From Methanoregulaceae archaeon (GTDB taxonomy: Bacteria; Armatimonadota; Fimbriimonadia; Fimbriimonadales; Fimbriimonadaceae), in assembly GCA_020850325.1 (NCBI GenBank), contig JADZEW010000031.1:42470-106469 (forward strand): DNA of 64,000 nt. The letters are read 5' to 3'. Below, piece by piece: positions 16,850-26,439 of the stretch (position 1 is the stretch's first letter; the number at the start of each line of letters is the position of its first letter). The position numbers and the translations under genes are program-made. Under the pieces are notes generated by a model. That model saw nothing but the letters and a program-made list of their open reading frames with translations. It was not told the DNA's origin and did no database searches.

Positions 16850-16877
16850 CGCCGCTGGAATATCCCAGCGGCGTTAC
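16846..16877. terminator. bidirectional hairpin terminator
   Basis: Arms GTAACGCCGCTGG and CCAGCGGCGTTAC around a short AATAT-type loop, between the convergent nadB and protease genes. The arm includes the nadB stop codon. T-tracts are weak on both sides. Confidence 0.75.
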
Positions 16878-16900
16878 CTTGGATTCCTAACCCCCGAGGG

Positions 16901-19900
16901 TTACGGATTCACGTTTAGCAAAGCCCCTGCACCCTTGTTGGCGTACAGGGCCCAGACACCGACGAAGACCTGGCTGGAGTAGGTTCTGGTCGTGATCTGG
17001 AAGGTGCCCGAAGTCGCTCCTGCCGGGACGACAACCGTCGTCGGCACTTGAACGATGCCCGGAACGCCCGATCGGATCTGGACGGTGAGTCCGCCCGCCG
17101 GGGCCGGTCCGTTCAGCGTGAACGTGCCGGTCGAGCCTTGCCCACTATTGACCGAGCTCGGGTCAAGCGTCATCGTAATCGGCTGCGGAGGAATCACCGT
17201 TACCGAACCCGACACGCTCAGCCCATTGGCGGACGCGTTGATCGAGCAGAGTTGCGTGGAAGCAACCGGGCTGCTGTTGACCGTGAATACGCCGCTGTAC
17301 TTACCGGCCGCGGCGGTCACCGATCCGGGGATCGAGATCGCGGCATTGTTCGACGAGAGCGTAATGTTCAGGCCGCCTGCAGGAGCCGGGGCATTAAGGT
17401 ACACCGCCGCCGTGGCCGACTGGCCACCCGTCAGCGATCGCGGGAAGACCGCAATCGAAGTCGGGCCGTTGGCGACGACCGTGAACGTTCGCGGAGCGGT
17501 CGTACCGCCGCCGGGAGCCGGGTTCACGACGCGAACTTGAGCTGTACCTGCGGTTGCGATTTCAGCCGCGCTGATCGTCGACTTCAGCTCCGTGGTGCTG
17601 ATAAAGGTCGTGGATCGCTGAACGCCATTCCACGAGATCTTCGAACTGCTCACGTAGTTCTTACCCTTCACGGTAAGCGTGAATGCCCCCGCACCGGCGG
17701 CTCGGATCGACGGTGAGATCGAATCGAGGGTCGGAACCGGGTTGTTGATCGTGAAGTCACGCTCGTTCGAGGTGCCGCCGCCCGGAGGAGGCGTGACCAC
17801 TCGGACCTTGACAACCTGGGCGAAAGCGATGTCGCTTGCGCTGACCGTCGCGGTGAGCTGGTTGGCATTGACGAACGTGGTGGGTCGGTTGGCACCGAAC
17901 CACTGGACCGTCGAGTTGGGAACGAAATTCTCACCGTTGACGGTCAACGTGAACTCAGCACCACCAGCGGTGGTGCTCGTCGGGTTGATCGATGTGACGA
18001 CCGGCACGCCAGCCGACGTGTCGGGGGTCAAAGTGAAGTCCGCGTTCGAAATGTCGTAGAAGCCGCTTCCCGCCGAGCTTTCGACGATGATGCGGGCATT
18101 CGTGGTGTCGATGTTGTTGGGAAGCAGGACCGTCTCGCCGCCGTCGTTCGGAGTGTTGGTGGCCAGCACCAGCGCGGTGCCGTTGCCGTAGCTGTTGCCA
18201 CCGTCGGTCGAGAGCAGGATGTTCACGGTCGGAGCGGTGCTACCTCCCTTGTCCCAGTTCACGGTCTGCGAAGAGTTGCCGAGCCAAGACTCGCCACCGT
18301 TCGGCGACGTCACCGCAAACGGTGAGCCAGCAACGGTGACGTTCATCTCATCAATCGCGTGGCCGCCGCCGCTCGGGCGGGTGTCACGAACCGTGATTCG
18401 AAACTTCATGCTGCGATCGACGGCGGGAAGCGCTTCCCAGCGGTCGGTCGTTCCCGCCAAAACGGTGGCGAGCTTGGGGAAGAACCGGGTGTTCGAAGCG
18501 CTCGGGTTGATCGACCGGAACAGAACGCCGGTGACCGACGAGTTGCCGAGGTCGAACTGTTCCCAGCAGAACGTGATCGGGTCGTTGTCGGGATCGTTTC
18601 CTGAGGCGCGCAGTTTGAACGGCGTATTGCGCGGGATCGTGATATCCGCGTTGGCATTCGCTGTGGGAGGCGTGTTGAGGTTGACCGCTTCCGAACCGCC
18701 CGATTGGGAGTTGTTGCGCCACGCCACGATCTGATCGAGATTGTGGGTGTGGAAGTAGGGATCGGAGTTCATTTGAACGTTATCCCCACCGCAGATACCG
18801 GCATAAGCCATGATCGTGGTGCCCGAGCCCGGCTCATAGTCGTTGCCCGGATCGTTGCCGCCTTGGCAGTTCGCGAAGGTGTGCCGGCCGCCAAACTGGT
18901 GGCCCATTTCGTGGCACACGTAGTCGACGTCGAACGGATCGCCGACGGGCGTCGGGAGGCCCGTCACGCCCTGGGCCTTAACGCCGGTGATGCCCACTGA
19001 GTTCAGCGCGGCAACGCCGCCGTCACCGGTGCCAAACACGTGGCCCATATCGTAGTTCGAGTCGCCGACCGAAGCGTCCGTTTCGGTCTGGTTCTCGCCG
19101 AGCATCGCGAACACGTTGTCGTTTGTGTAAGGATCGGTGTTCGAATCGGTCCATGCCTTCGAGTAGACGATGTTCAGCCGGATGGCAACATCAACCATGT
19201 AGATGCTGTTGACCCGATTGACGGTGGTCGCGATCGCGTTCAGCGCCGAAACCTCGCCGCCATGGAACGTGGTGTACTCACCGGTCGCGTTCATTGCCAA
19301 GCGATACGCCTTGAGCGTGCCACCCACATTCATAATCGAGAACAGCGAAGGATCCCGGAAGTTGAAGCGATAGCTCGAGCCTTCCTGAGTGAGACAGCGC
19401 AGTTGTCGGGGAATCGTGTTGTCGCGTCGGTAGTAAACGAAGACGCCATCCTTCCGACCCTGGGCGACCGGTTCGATGACGAACGAACCGCCGTCCGTGC
19501 CGCGAACGAGACCGTGGAACCCATTCGGTCCGAAGTCGATCCGTCCGTTCTCCCGCGGATTATCAATCGACTGGACCATGTAGGTCTTCACTCCGATCTT
19601 CTGCTCCAACGCGGGCGAGAGAATCGGCGACTCGACGACTTTATACTTACGCATGGAGCCGTCCGGCATCGGGAGGTCCATCACGGAGAAGTTGGTCATG
19701 CCCGCGCCAGACTCGCGAGGGGCCAAGCTGAGCTGGGCCTGAAGAGAGCCTACATCGACTCGAAAAGTCTGGTAGTTCTCGATCCAGGAGGCGAAGGGCT
19801 TCGATCGGGAATCGACTTCAAGCGTGGCTCTCCGCCACGTAGCCGACCCGTCGGAGACCTGCGCCGAACCTGTGACCGAAGCCACCGTCGCCAGTGCGGC

Positions 19901-19927
19901 GAGCATCATACAAAACGTATTGCGCAT
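16901..19927 (-). CDS. secreted reprolysin-like zinc metalloprotease with IPT/TIG repeats
   Basis: Large exported protease, 1008 residues. Signal peptide at about 1-22 (MRNTFCMMLAALATVASVTG). The catalytic domain has HEMGHQFGGRH at 339-349, the extended HExxHxxGxxH zinc site of metzincins (M12B/reprolysin-like), with the downstream TTIMAYAGICGG as Met-turn. After a linker (NANADITIPRNTPFKLRASGNDPDNDPITFCWEQ) follow a fibronectin/Ig-like stretch, two IPT/TIG domains at about 637-815 (VTSINPTSTTAGGAEFTLTV; DSISPSIRAAGAGAFTLTV) and two further Ig-like repeats that share the phrase GPAPAGG/NAPAPAGG. No C-terminal sorting motif is visible. The start was set at the signal peptide; 19 upstream codons overlap the promoter. 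Likely substrates are extracellular proteins. Confidence 0.9.
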   Translation of the reverse strand: MRNTFCMMLAALATVASVTGSAQVSDGSATWRRATLEVDSRSKPFASWIENYQTFRVDVGSLQAQLSLAPRESGAGMTNFSVMDLPMPDGSMRKYKVVESPILSPALEQKIGVKTYMVQSIDNPRENGRIDFGPNGFHGLVRGTDGGSFVIEPVAQGRKDGVFVYYRRDNTIPRQLRCLTQEGSSYRFNFRDPSLFSIMNVGGTLKAYRLAMNATGEYTTFHGGEVSALNAIATTVNRVNSIYMVDVAIRLNIVYSKAWTDSNTDPYTNDNVFAMLGENQTETDASVGDSNYDMGHVFGTGDGGVAALNSVGITGVKAQGVTGLPTPVGDPFDVDYVCHEMGHQFGGRHTFANCQGGNDPGNDYEPGSGTTIMAYAGICGGDNVQMNSDPYFHTHNLDQIVAWRNNSQSGGSEAVNLNTPPTANANADITIPRNTPFKLRASGNDPDNDPITFCWEQFDLGNSSVTGVLFRSINPSASNTRFFPKLATVLAGTTDRWEALPAVDRSMKFRITVRDTRPSGGGHAIDEMNVTVAGSPFAVTSPNGGESWLGNSSQTVNWDKGGSTAPTVNILLSTDGGNSYGNGTALVLATNTPNDGGETVLLPNNIDTTNARIIVESSAGSGFYDISNADFTLTPDTSAGVPVVTSINPTSTTAGGAEFTLTVNGENFVPNSTVQWFGANRPTTFVNANQLTATVSASDIAFAQVVKVRVVTPPPGGGTSNERDFTINNPVPTLDSISPSIRAAGAGAFTLTVKGKNYVSSSKISWNGVQRSTTFISTTELKSTISAAEIATAGTAQVRVVNPAPGGGTTAPRTFTVVANGPTSIAVFPRSLTGGQSATAAVYLNAPAPAGGLNITLSSNNAAISIPGSVTAAAGKYSGVFTVNSSPVASTQLCSINASANGLSVSGSVTVIPPQPITMTLDPSSVNSGQGSTGTFTLNGPAPAGGLTVQIRSGVPGIVQVPTTVVVPAGATSGTFQITTRTYSSQVFVGVWALYANKGAGALLNVNP

Positions 19928-19960
19928 AGTGATCCTGCTCCCAATTCCTTGAGGTGCTTT

Positions 19961-19989
19961 AGTATAGGCCGAACGGCGGCCCAAGTCAA
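19961..19989 (-). promoter_or_regulatory. promoter of the secreted protease gene
   Basis: On the minus strand TTGACT (-35), exactly 17 bases, TATACT (-10), then a 33-base leader to the ATG at 19927. Near-consensus housekeeping-type promoter. Confidence 0.8.
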
Positions 19990-20143
19990 GGAGAATTACG
20001 GGTTCTACCCCTAGGTTTGGACGGATTCAGGGAGTCCAGTCGTTCGCCGCCGCTGCCTCGCGGGGCTTGTTAAGCTTGCCGAACCTTCAGTTCTTTGGCG
20101 AAACGCCGACAGAACATATAGGGTCAAACAAAGGAAGACAGAA

Positions 20144-20737
20144 ATGCGCAAGCTTATGTTGGGTTCGTTGTTCCTCAGTCTCGTCGCTTACGGAGCGGCT
20201 CAGGCGGGCCGTACCCCCGCGAGTAATCCCGAAGCGGGGCCGCACTTGCCCAGCCAGTCGGCGGCGGACGTGCTTCGTGAGGTGGCCGAGACGGACGGAG
20301 CGTTCATTCCCGCCCGGTCGATTTCGACGACCTACGATCCCAATAACTTGGCCGCGATGCTCCAGTTCCCGACCGACGACATCGTCGTGGTCAAACTGAC
20401 CGGTCGCGATCTGCGCGCGGCCTTCGAGCGATCGGTTTCGCTCTATCCGCAGCCGAACTCCAGCTTCTTACAGCTCGCCGGATTTGTGGTCGAGTTCTCG
20501 GCGGCCGGAGCCCCGGAAAGCCGAGTGATGAATGTGACCGTCAACGGCTCGGCGCTCGATGAGAACCGAACCTACACCGTGGCCATGCCCGGCTCGCTTG
20601 GGCGCGGCGGGATGGGATACTTCAAGATATGGGACAAGTCGAAGATCGAACGAACCCTGCCGGGCGCGACGCTCGAATCGGTGCTCAAAGGCCGCAAGTA
20701 CGCCGCTACCTCACCGCGCTGGGTGTCGCGGCCCTAG
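20144..20737 (+). CDS. exported stand-alone 5'-nucleotidase C-terminal-domain protein
   Basis: A 197-residue exported protein. Signal peptide at 1-20 (MRKLMLGSLFLSLVAYGAAQ). Residues of about 75-190 match the C-terminal, substrate-binding domain of 5'-nucleotidases: VVVKLTGRDLRAAFERSVSL, SSFLQLAGFVVEFS, VNGSALDENRTYTVAMPGS and GRGGMGYFKIW. The metallophosphatase domain with its metal ligands is absent, so catalysis is unlikely; it may bind nucleotides or be a relic. The start has a moderate Shine-Dalgarno (AAAGGAAG). The 3' end overlaps the frame of the next gene (M28 peptidase), so the pair is probably co-transcribed. Confidence 0.75.
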   Translation: MRKLMLGSLFLSLVAYGAAQAGRTPASNPEAGPHLPSQSAADVLREVAETDGAFIPARSISTTYDPNNLAAMLQFPTDDIVVVKLTGRDLRAAFERSVSLYPQPNSSFLQLAGFVVEFSAAGAPESRVMNVTVNGSALDENRTYTVAMPGSLGRGGMGYFKIWDKSKIERTLPGATLESVLKGRKYAATSPRWVSRP

Positions 20738-21639
20738 CCACCGCGGCGGTTCTCGTGACCGCGGCCGCTCGCCCTTCTGCTGAGCCCGAGGTGAAGTTCG
20801 ATTCGGCGACCGCGTGGAAGCACCTCATCAAGCAGACCGAGTTCGGTCCGCGATTTCCCGGGAGCGAAGCCCACAAGACCACCCGCGACTGGCTCGTCGA
20901 CCGGCTGAAGGAGTCGTGCGAAAACGTCCGAACCCAAGAGTTCACCCACCAGTGGTCGGTGGGCGATAAGAAGATCACGATGTGGAACGTGATCGGCGAG
21001 GTCAACTGGAAGGACGCCAAGACCCGCGTGCTGCTGCTTGCCCATTGGGACACGCGTCCCTACGCCGACCAGGACCCCGATGACCGCAACCGCGCCAAGC
21101 CGATCGTCGGCGCGAACGACGGCGCCAGCGGCGTGGCGGTGCTCCTCGAAGTGATGAACGCGGTCAAGGGTCGACTTCCCAAGGATGTCGGCGTGATGGT
21201 GCTGCTTACCGATGGCGAAGATCTCGGGCCTTCGTTGGACGAGATGTTCCTCGGCGCCGCGCACTTCGCGAAGAACATGCCCACGCCGAAGCCGGACTAC
21301 GGGATCTTGTTGGACATGATCGGCGACAAGGACCTGCGGGTGCCGATTGAGCGGAATAGCTACGCGTACGCGCCGCGCCTGATTCGCGAGTTGTACGCCC
21401 ACGCCGCGCAGGTCGGGCTGTCCGAGACGTTTCCGAATGTGCTTGGCCCGTGGATCGAAGACGACCACATCCCGCTGAACGAAGCTGGCCTGCCGACGAT
21501 CGACCTCATCGACTTCACCTATGAGCCCTGGCACACCATCCGTGACACGCCCGACAAGTGCTCGGCGGAATCGCTGGGCAAGGTGGGGAAGCTGATGGAG
21601 ACGTGGTTGCTGAAGGACCCGCCGTTCAAGATCCGGTAG
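20629..21639 (+). CDS. M28-family zinc peptidase / glutaminyl cyclase-like protein
   Basis: Exported Zn-dependent enzyme of the M28 group; the pattern is closest to bacterial glutaminyl-peptide cyclotransferases. TEFGPRFPGSEAHKTTRDWL near the N-terminus, LAHWDTRPYADQDP (first metal His and Asp), GANDGASGVAVLLE (bridging Asp), LTDGEDLG (Glu ligand), LLDMIGDKDLRVP and EPWHTIRDTPDKCS (last His). Such enzymes trim peptides or form N-terminal pyroglutamate. The start is uncertain. The ATG at 20629 gives 28 residues before the signal-like stretch RRYLTALGVAALATAAVLVT and overlaps the upstream gene by 109 bases; no other ATG or GTG lies just before that stretch. 336 residues as given. Confidence 0.85.
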   Translation: MGQVEDRTNPAGRDARIGAQRPQVRRYLTALGVAALATAAVLVTAAARPSAEPEVKFDSATAWKHLIKQTEFGPRFPGSEAHKTTRDWLVDRLKESCENVRTQEFTHQWSVGDKKITMWNVIGEVNWKDAKTRVLLLAHWDTRPYADQDPDDRNRAKPIVGANDGASGVAVLLEVMNAVKGRLPKDVGVMVLLTDGEDLGPSLDEMFLGAAHFAKNMPTPKPDYGILLDMIGDKDLRVPIERNSYAYAPRLIRELYAHAAQVGLSETFPNVLGPWIEDDHIPLNEAGLPTIDLIDFTYEPWHTIRDTPDKCSAESLGKVGKLMETWLLKDPPFKIR

Positions 21640-21644
21640 TTGTT

Positions 21645-21674
21645 TTGGTTCGGATTGGTTCGGGTTTGATCGGG
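21645..21674 (-). repeat. tandem decamer repeat, family F (inverted)
   Basis: Read on the minus strand: CCCGATCAAA, CCCGAACCAA, TCCGAACCAA. Same decamer family as 5870-5897. Confidence 0.5.
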
Positions 21675-21695
21675 CCGGCGCGGCTTTGCATCGAA

Positions 21696-21741
21696 CTCCC
21701 CCTCGCCTCGCTTGCGGGGAGAGGGGGCAGGGGGTGAGGGG
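21696..21741 (+). repeat. C/G-tract hairpin family E, copy 2
   Basis: CTCCCCCTCGCC and GCGGGGAGAGGGGG form a hairpin, followed by GGGGGTGAGGGG. Found directly after the M28 gene. Confidence 0.5.
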
Positions 21742-21764
21742 CGCTACGACATACACCACGAAGG

Positions 21765-21786
21765 GCGGGGATGGTTCGCGCCCCGC
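21765..21786 (+). repeat. hairpin repeat family B, copy 5
   Basis: Stem GCGGGG/CCCCGC, loop ATGGTTCGCG. Confidence 0.65.
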
Positions 21787-21793
21787 GTCCGAT

Positions 21794-21853
21794 GGGAGGG
21801 CGGCGCTTTGTCGCCGCCAGATAACAAAGGCTCCGACAAAGCGGAGCCCTCCC
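21794..21853. repeat. REP-like family A, inverted pair
   Basis: Left copy (21794-21818): GGGAGGG head merging into stem GGCGG/CCGCC with loop-side CTTTGTC. Right copy (21829-21853) is the same element on the other strand with stem GGCTCCG/CGGAGCC. The stems differ but pair; the head and CTTTGTC are conserved with the copies around the RAYT gene at 39.8 kb. Confidence 0.75.
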
Positions 21854-21915
21854 GCGTCGGGACGAGCCCACCGACGCCCTCAGGGCAGATCAACGCCCCC
21901 ACCCAATCACGAGGC

Positions 21916-21937
21916 GCGAGGGTGGTTCGTACCTCGC
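21916..21937 (+). repeat. hairpin repeat family B, copy 6
   Basis: Stem GCGAGG/CCTCGC, loop GTGGTTCGTA. Confidence 0.6.
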
Positions 21938-21988
21938 ATGATCACGAGAGGTGATTGACGAGCTGATTGACCTGCGGCACGCCGCCTT

Positions 21989-22012
21989 CCGCCACAAGTC
22001 GCACTGTGGCGG
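21989..22012 (+). repeat. hairpin family D, copy 1
   Basis: Stem CCGCCACA/TGTGGCGG, loop AGTCGCAC. Its inverted counterpart lies at 22181-22205. Confidence 0.6.
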
Positions 22013-22180
22013 GCACGATATGGCCATCATCGCGCTTGGTGGACGAGTCTCGCCGCTGGATTCGGATTGGCGGAATGAGGCGGTTCTTAGGAAAGAAGAC
22101 GAGGACACCTTTCTATGGAGAGTGTCTCGTTTCTGTCCGAGTCGGTGTATGCTGAGATCGTGAGAGTGCTGTCCATTTGG

Positions 22181-22205
22181 CCCGCCACAGTGCGACTGTG
22201 GCGGG
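22181..22205 (-). repeat. hairpin family D, copy 2 (inverted)
   Basis: On the minus strand: stem CCCGCCACA/TGTGGCGGG, loop GTCGCAC. Together with copy 1 it brackets about 170 bases of less GC-rich DNA. Confidence 0.6.
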
Positions 22206-22456
22206 AAGGGAGACGGAGTCGACCAAAACGTGTAACACGTTCGCATCGGATGCCATGGGCAAGCAGTGGGAGGAGTGCGCTGACAAGGTGTTTGGATTCA
22301 CGGGTAGTGCACCCCATGTTAGCAGCTTCTCGGAGGTCTTTGAGGACTGGGTGAAAAAAAAAAGAAGTCCTAAGGGCCCGTCTAGATTGCCGAGAAGGGG
22401 AGGAAGGGGATCTCCAATCATGCCGGGCGATTTTGGCTGGGGAAAAGGAGGTTAGA

Positions 22457-23155
22457 ATGAAGCGGTTTCGGATTGCGCACGTGTCCCTGGTGGTGACATT
22501 CTTAATGTTTGGCGGATGCACCCGCAGGGAAGGTGTAAGCAATACTGATCGCATGACACCAGATGTCTATGCGGCAGAAAGCATGCTTTCTGCCATTGCG
22601 GTTAGATATTACAGGGATGGGATGTTGCCCTCCACGATGGCTGACGTCTCCGAAATCGCAGACGACTTTAGTGGACCATATGGTAGACACGCTGGCCTTA
22701 TAGACCCAGCGACGAACTTTAAGTTTGGGGACGAACTCGACAGCTGTGTTGTAGACTTTCAATGGATGGAGGGCGACCAGGTGCAGGGCGATGCTACTGT
22801 CACCCTGGTACGTAGAGGGAGAGATTGGGGCACAGTGCTCGTACCCGTGCATCTTGAGACAGGCGACACCCTAGTTCCCTTTGACGATGTTATCAATGTT
22901 TCCTGCGCGGTGGCAGGTGATATTTATGACAAGCATAAAGGGCAGGGAGACGCCGTTGTCGATCTTTCAAAGATGCCCGAAATAGGTCGGCGCTATTCAG
23001 AACATGAGAGCTACGCCAGAATCGATCCGATCGTGATCGTCAGAAAGGATCGCATCATCATGCACGTCACAAGCGAGGTAGGTCGCGAGACGTTGATCTT
23101 TTCCGAGCTCGGCCCAGGACGAGATCGGCTAAAGAGACAACGTGACGATCCCTAG
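22457..23155 (+). CDS. lipoprotein of unknown function, lower GC than its surroundings
   Basis: A 232-residue protein not recognised. The N-terminus MKRFRIAHVSLVVTFLMFGG followed by Cys is a lipoprotein signal (lipobox FGGC). The mature part has no identifiable domain (MLSAIAVRYYRDGMLPS; DPATNFKFGDELD; a hydrophobic-charged mix to the end). A strong Shine-Dalgarno AAAGGAGG fixes the ATG; the earlier in-frame ATG at 22433 lies upstream of that site. Codon use is visibly more A/T-rich than in the neighbours (many ATA, AGA, TTA, AAA codons). Together with the repeat island on its left this suggests recent acquisition. Convergent with pyrG. Confidence 0.65.
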   Translation: MKRFRIAHVSLVVTFLMFGGCTRREGVSNTDRMTPDVYAAESMLSAIAVRYYRDGMLPSTMADVSEIADDFSGPYGRHAGLIDPATNFKFGDELDSCVVDFQWMEGDQVQGDATVTLVRRGRDWGTVLVPVHLETGDTLVPFDDVINVSCAVAGDIYDKHKGQGDAVVDLSKMPEIGRRYSEHESYARIDPIVIVRKDRIIMHVTSEVGRETLIFSELGPGRDRLKRQRDDP

Positions 23156-23288
23156 AGATCAAGCGAGCCTACTAGTTGCCGGGCTGACGCAGCCCTTCCC
23201 GCCACCGCCGCACGGTCGCGGGCCATCGGATCCGAGCTCATCAGCTTTTCATCACACGGGAACCTGGGGATGTCAAGCCAACCGCGGG

Positions 23289-23338
23289 CTCTCTCCCTCC
23301 CCAACCCCTCCCTCTCTCCGGAGCGAAAGGGTGGGGCT
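23289..23338 (+). repeat. C/G-tract family E, copy 3
   Basis: CTCTCTCCCTCCCCAACCCC then TCCCTCTCTCCGGAGCG and GGGTGGGGCTGAG: same word composition as the other family E elements. It lies directly after the pyrG stop. Confidence 0.45.
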
Positions 23339-23345
23339 GAGCAAG

Positions 23346-24965
<1,620 letters not shown>

Positions 24966-25051
24966 GGCTTCACCACCCCTCATCCAAGACGCTACGCCAA
25001 CCACGATGGGCGCATCGAATCAATGAAACGGGATAAGCGATTATAGCCCGG

Positions 25052-25618
25052 TTAGTCGTCCAAAGCCCGACCGTATCCGTCGTACTTTAGCCCGCCGACC
25101 AACATCACGATGCCGTCGATCAGCGACCACAGATACAACACGCCGCACGTGCCTAGACTCAAAACCAGCTGAAGGACGCCGTATGCGGCGTAACCGAGAT
25201 AAATCCGTCCGATTCCTCCGGGAGGAATCAAGTTGAGCAAACCGGCGATGACTCGACTGCGGTCGCTCTTCAGCACGTGCATCGGGTGGGTGTGGGCGGT
25301 CGATGCCAGCGGCAAGCCGGTGCCGTACTGGGTGGTGAAGTCGCCCATCGACATCGTCGAGGTCGGGGCGCTCATCCCTTGAGCTACCGGGGTCATCGGC
25401 ATCGGCGGCGGCGGGGGAGACATGTACGGATCCGCCAATCGGAACGAGTTGCTCAGTTCGCCGACTGATCCGGCGAGCTGCCAAGACGACATGCCGCCCT
25501 TCCACACGTAGGTTTCACGTGTGATGACCCCGCCCTCGATCAACTCGTCGATTTGTTCGCGAGTGAGCGGTCCCAGTTGCCCGTAGTGCCCGATGTAGTA
25601 CCAATCCACGCTGAACAC
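25052..25618 (-). CDS. GYF_2-TM2 domain membrane protein
   Basis: 188 residues with two recognisable parts. Residues 6-50 (DWYYIGHYGQLGPLTREQID; VWKGGMSSWQLA) are a bacterial GYF_2-type domain, usually a peptide-binding module. After a Pro-rich linker (PPPPPMPMTPV), residues of about 120-180 are a TM2 domain: SRVIAGLLNLIPPGGIGRIY, YLGYAAYGVLQLVLSLGTCG and LWSLIDGIVMLVGG, two membrane helices joined by a short turn. Function unknown; the combination is common in uncharacterised bacterial membrane proteins. The start is GTG at 25618 or, three codons later, a second GTG; TACAAT lies just upstream. Single gene. Confidence 0.8.
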   Translation of the reverse strand: MFSVDWYYIGHYGQLGPLTREQIDELIEGGVITRETYVWKGGMSSWQLAGSVGELSNSFRLADPYMSPPPPPMPMTPVAQGMSAPTSTMSMGDFTTQYGTGLPLASTAHTHPMHVLKSDRSRVIAGLLNLIPPGGIGRIYLGYAAYGVLQLVLSLGTCGVLYLWSLIDGIVMLVGGLKYDGYGRALDD

Positions 25619-25661
25619 TCATTGTACTAGCGATCCAGCGTCACTAGGCCCTTGGGTCCCA

Positions 25662-26399
25662 TCATGCGGGTGGGCGGAGCTGGAACTGGAACCAGTCGTG
25701 CAGTTCGCCTGGCCGAACCTTGACGAACCACTCGGTTAAGTCGGGTCGGTGAACTGCGGTCAGGCCCGCCTTCGCGGCTTCCTGCTGGACCGTGTCGTGA
25801 GTGAAGAACGAGACGCCCGGATACACCCACTCGGTATCCATCGAGTCCTTTCGGTCCTTCGTTCCGACGTTGCCGTGAGGGTTTCCTTCCGCCAGGTAGA
25901 GCGAAGCGAAGATCTGCCCCGGCTCTGAGAGCACGGCGCCGACATTCTTCAAGAACAAGGGCAGCTGGTGATGAGCCGCGTGCGAAAGGATGGAGTGCGA
26001 GAGCACGAAGTCAAACTTGCGACCCGTCGAAGAGGCGTCGAACTCGTAGTTGGAGAGGAACACCGGTTGCTTGGCCCCGACCAAAGTGCGAATCTCACTT
26101 CTGCGAAAAGCGGCCTCGCGAAGCCACTCGTTTGGGTCGATGCCAACGTAGTGACCCGGTTCCAACCGCTCCATCAAGTGCATGCCCGCGCTCAGACACC
26201 CGCATCCGATCTCAAGGACATGCGAATCGGGCCGGCACCCTGCGCTAAACAACAGATCTGCTTGGCGTCGACCGCTTACCGGATCAGTCGACGTGTAGTT
26301 CTGCGCATCGTAGTAAGTCCGACGGCCCGTAACGCGACGCTCAATCGAGTTCCACTGCTTCAGTACGAACTTGCTGATCGGAGATAGTTCATCACGCAC
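25662..26399 (-). CDS. class I SAM-dependent methyltransferase
   Basis: 245 residues, Rossmann-fold methyltransferase. SHVLEIGCGCLSAGMHLM (motif I, SAM-binding GxGxG variant), YVGIDPNEWL (acidic residue binding the SAM ribose), FDFVLSHSILSHAAHH (motif IV region) and the strand GQIFASLYLAEG follow in order. The substrate is unknown: no neighbouring pathway genes. The start is GTG at 26399 with TAAGAT six bases upstream and no Shine-Dalgarno, a leaderless-type arrangement. Confidence 0.8.
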   Translation of the reverse strand: MRDELSPISKFVLKQWNSIERRVTGRRTYYDAQNYTSTDPVSGRRQADLLFSAGCRPDSHVLEIGCGCLSAGMHLMERLEPGHYVGIDPNEWLREAAFRRSEIRTLVGAKQPVFLSNYEFDASSTGRKFDFVLSHSILSHAAHHQLPLFLKNVGAVLSEPGQIFASLYLAEGNPHGNVGTKDRKDSMDTEWVYPGVSFFTHDTVQQEAAKAGLTAVHRPDLTEWFVKVRPGELHDWFQFQLRPPA

Positions 26400-26405
26400 C
26401 CGGCA

Positions 26406-26411
26406 ATCTTA
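26406..26411 (-). promoter_or_regulatory. -10-like box TAAGAT before methyltransferase
   Basis: TAAGAT, six bases, GTG at 26399. Confidence 0.4.
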
Positions 26412-26439
26412 CCGACATAGCGTTACAGAATCGTCACAG

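Larger units (their letters stand above)
21640..22456. other. 817-bp intergenic repeat island, no convincing gene
   Basis: Between the M28 gene and the lipoprotein gene I find no supported coding sequence; the short open frames here translate hairpin repeats. From left to right it holds a family F tandem (21645-21674), a family E C/G-tract hairpin (21696-21741), family B copy 5, an inverted pair of family A hairpins, family B copy 6, and an inverted pair of CCGCCACA hairpins (21989-22012, 22181-22205). The last 250 bases are less GC-rich and include an A10 run near 22355. Confidence 0.7.

Noticed and set aside
21794..21853. Simple intrinsic terminator instead of REP pair
   Set aside because: No T-tracts, and the same head and loop recur around the RAYT gene with different but pairing stems.
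21951..22455. Two or three short frames in the repeat island (62-92 codons)
   Set aside because: No Shine-Dalgarno, no TANNNT box, no domain; they translate family D hairpins.
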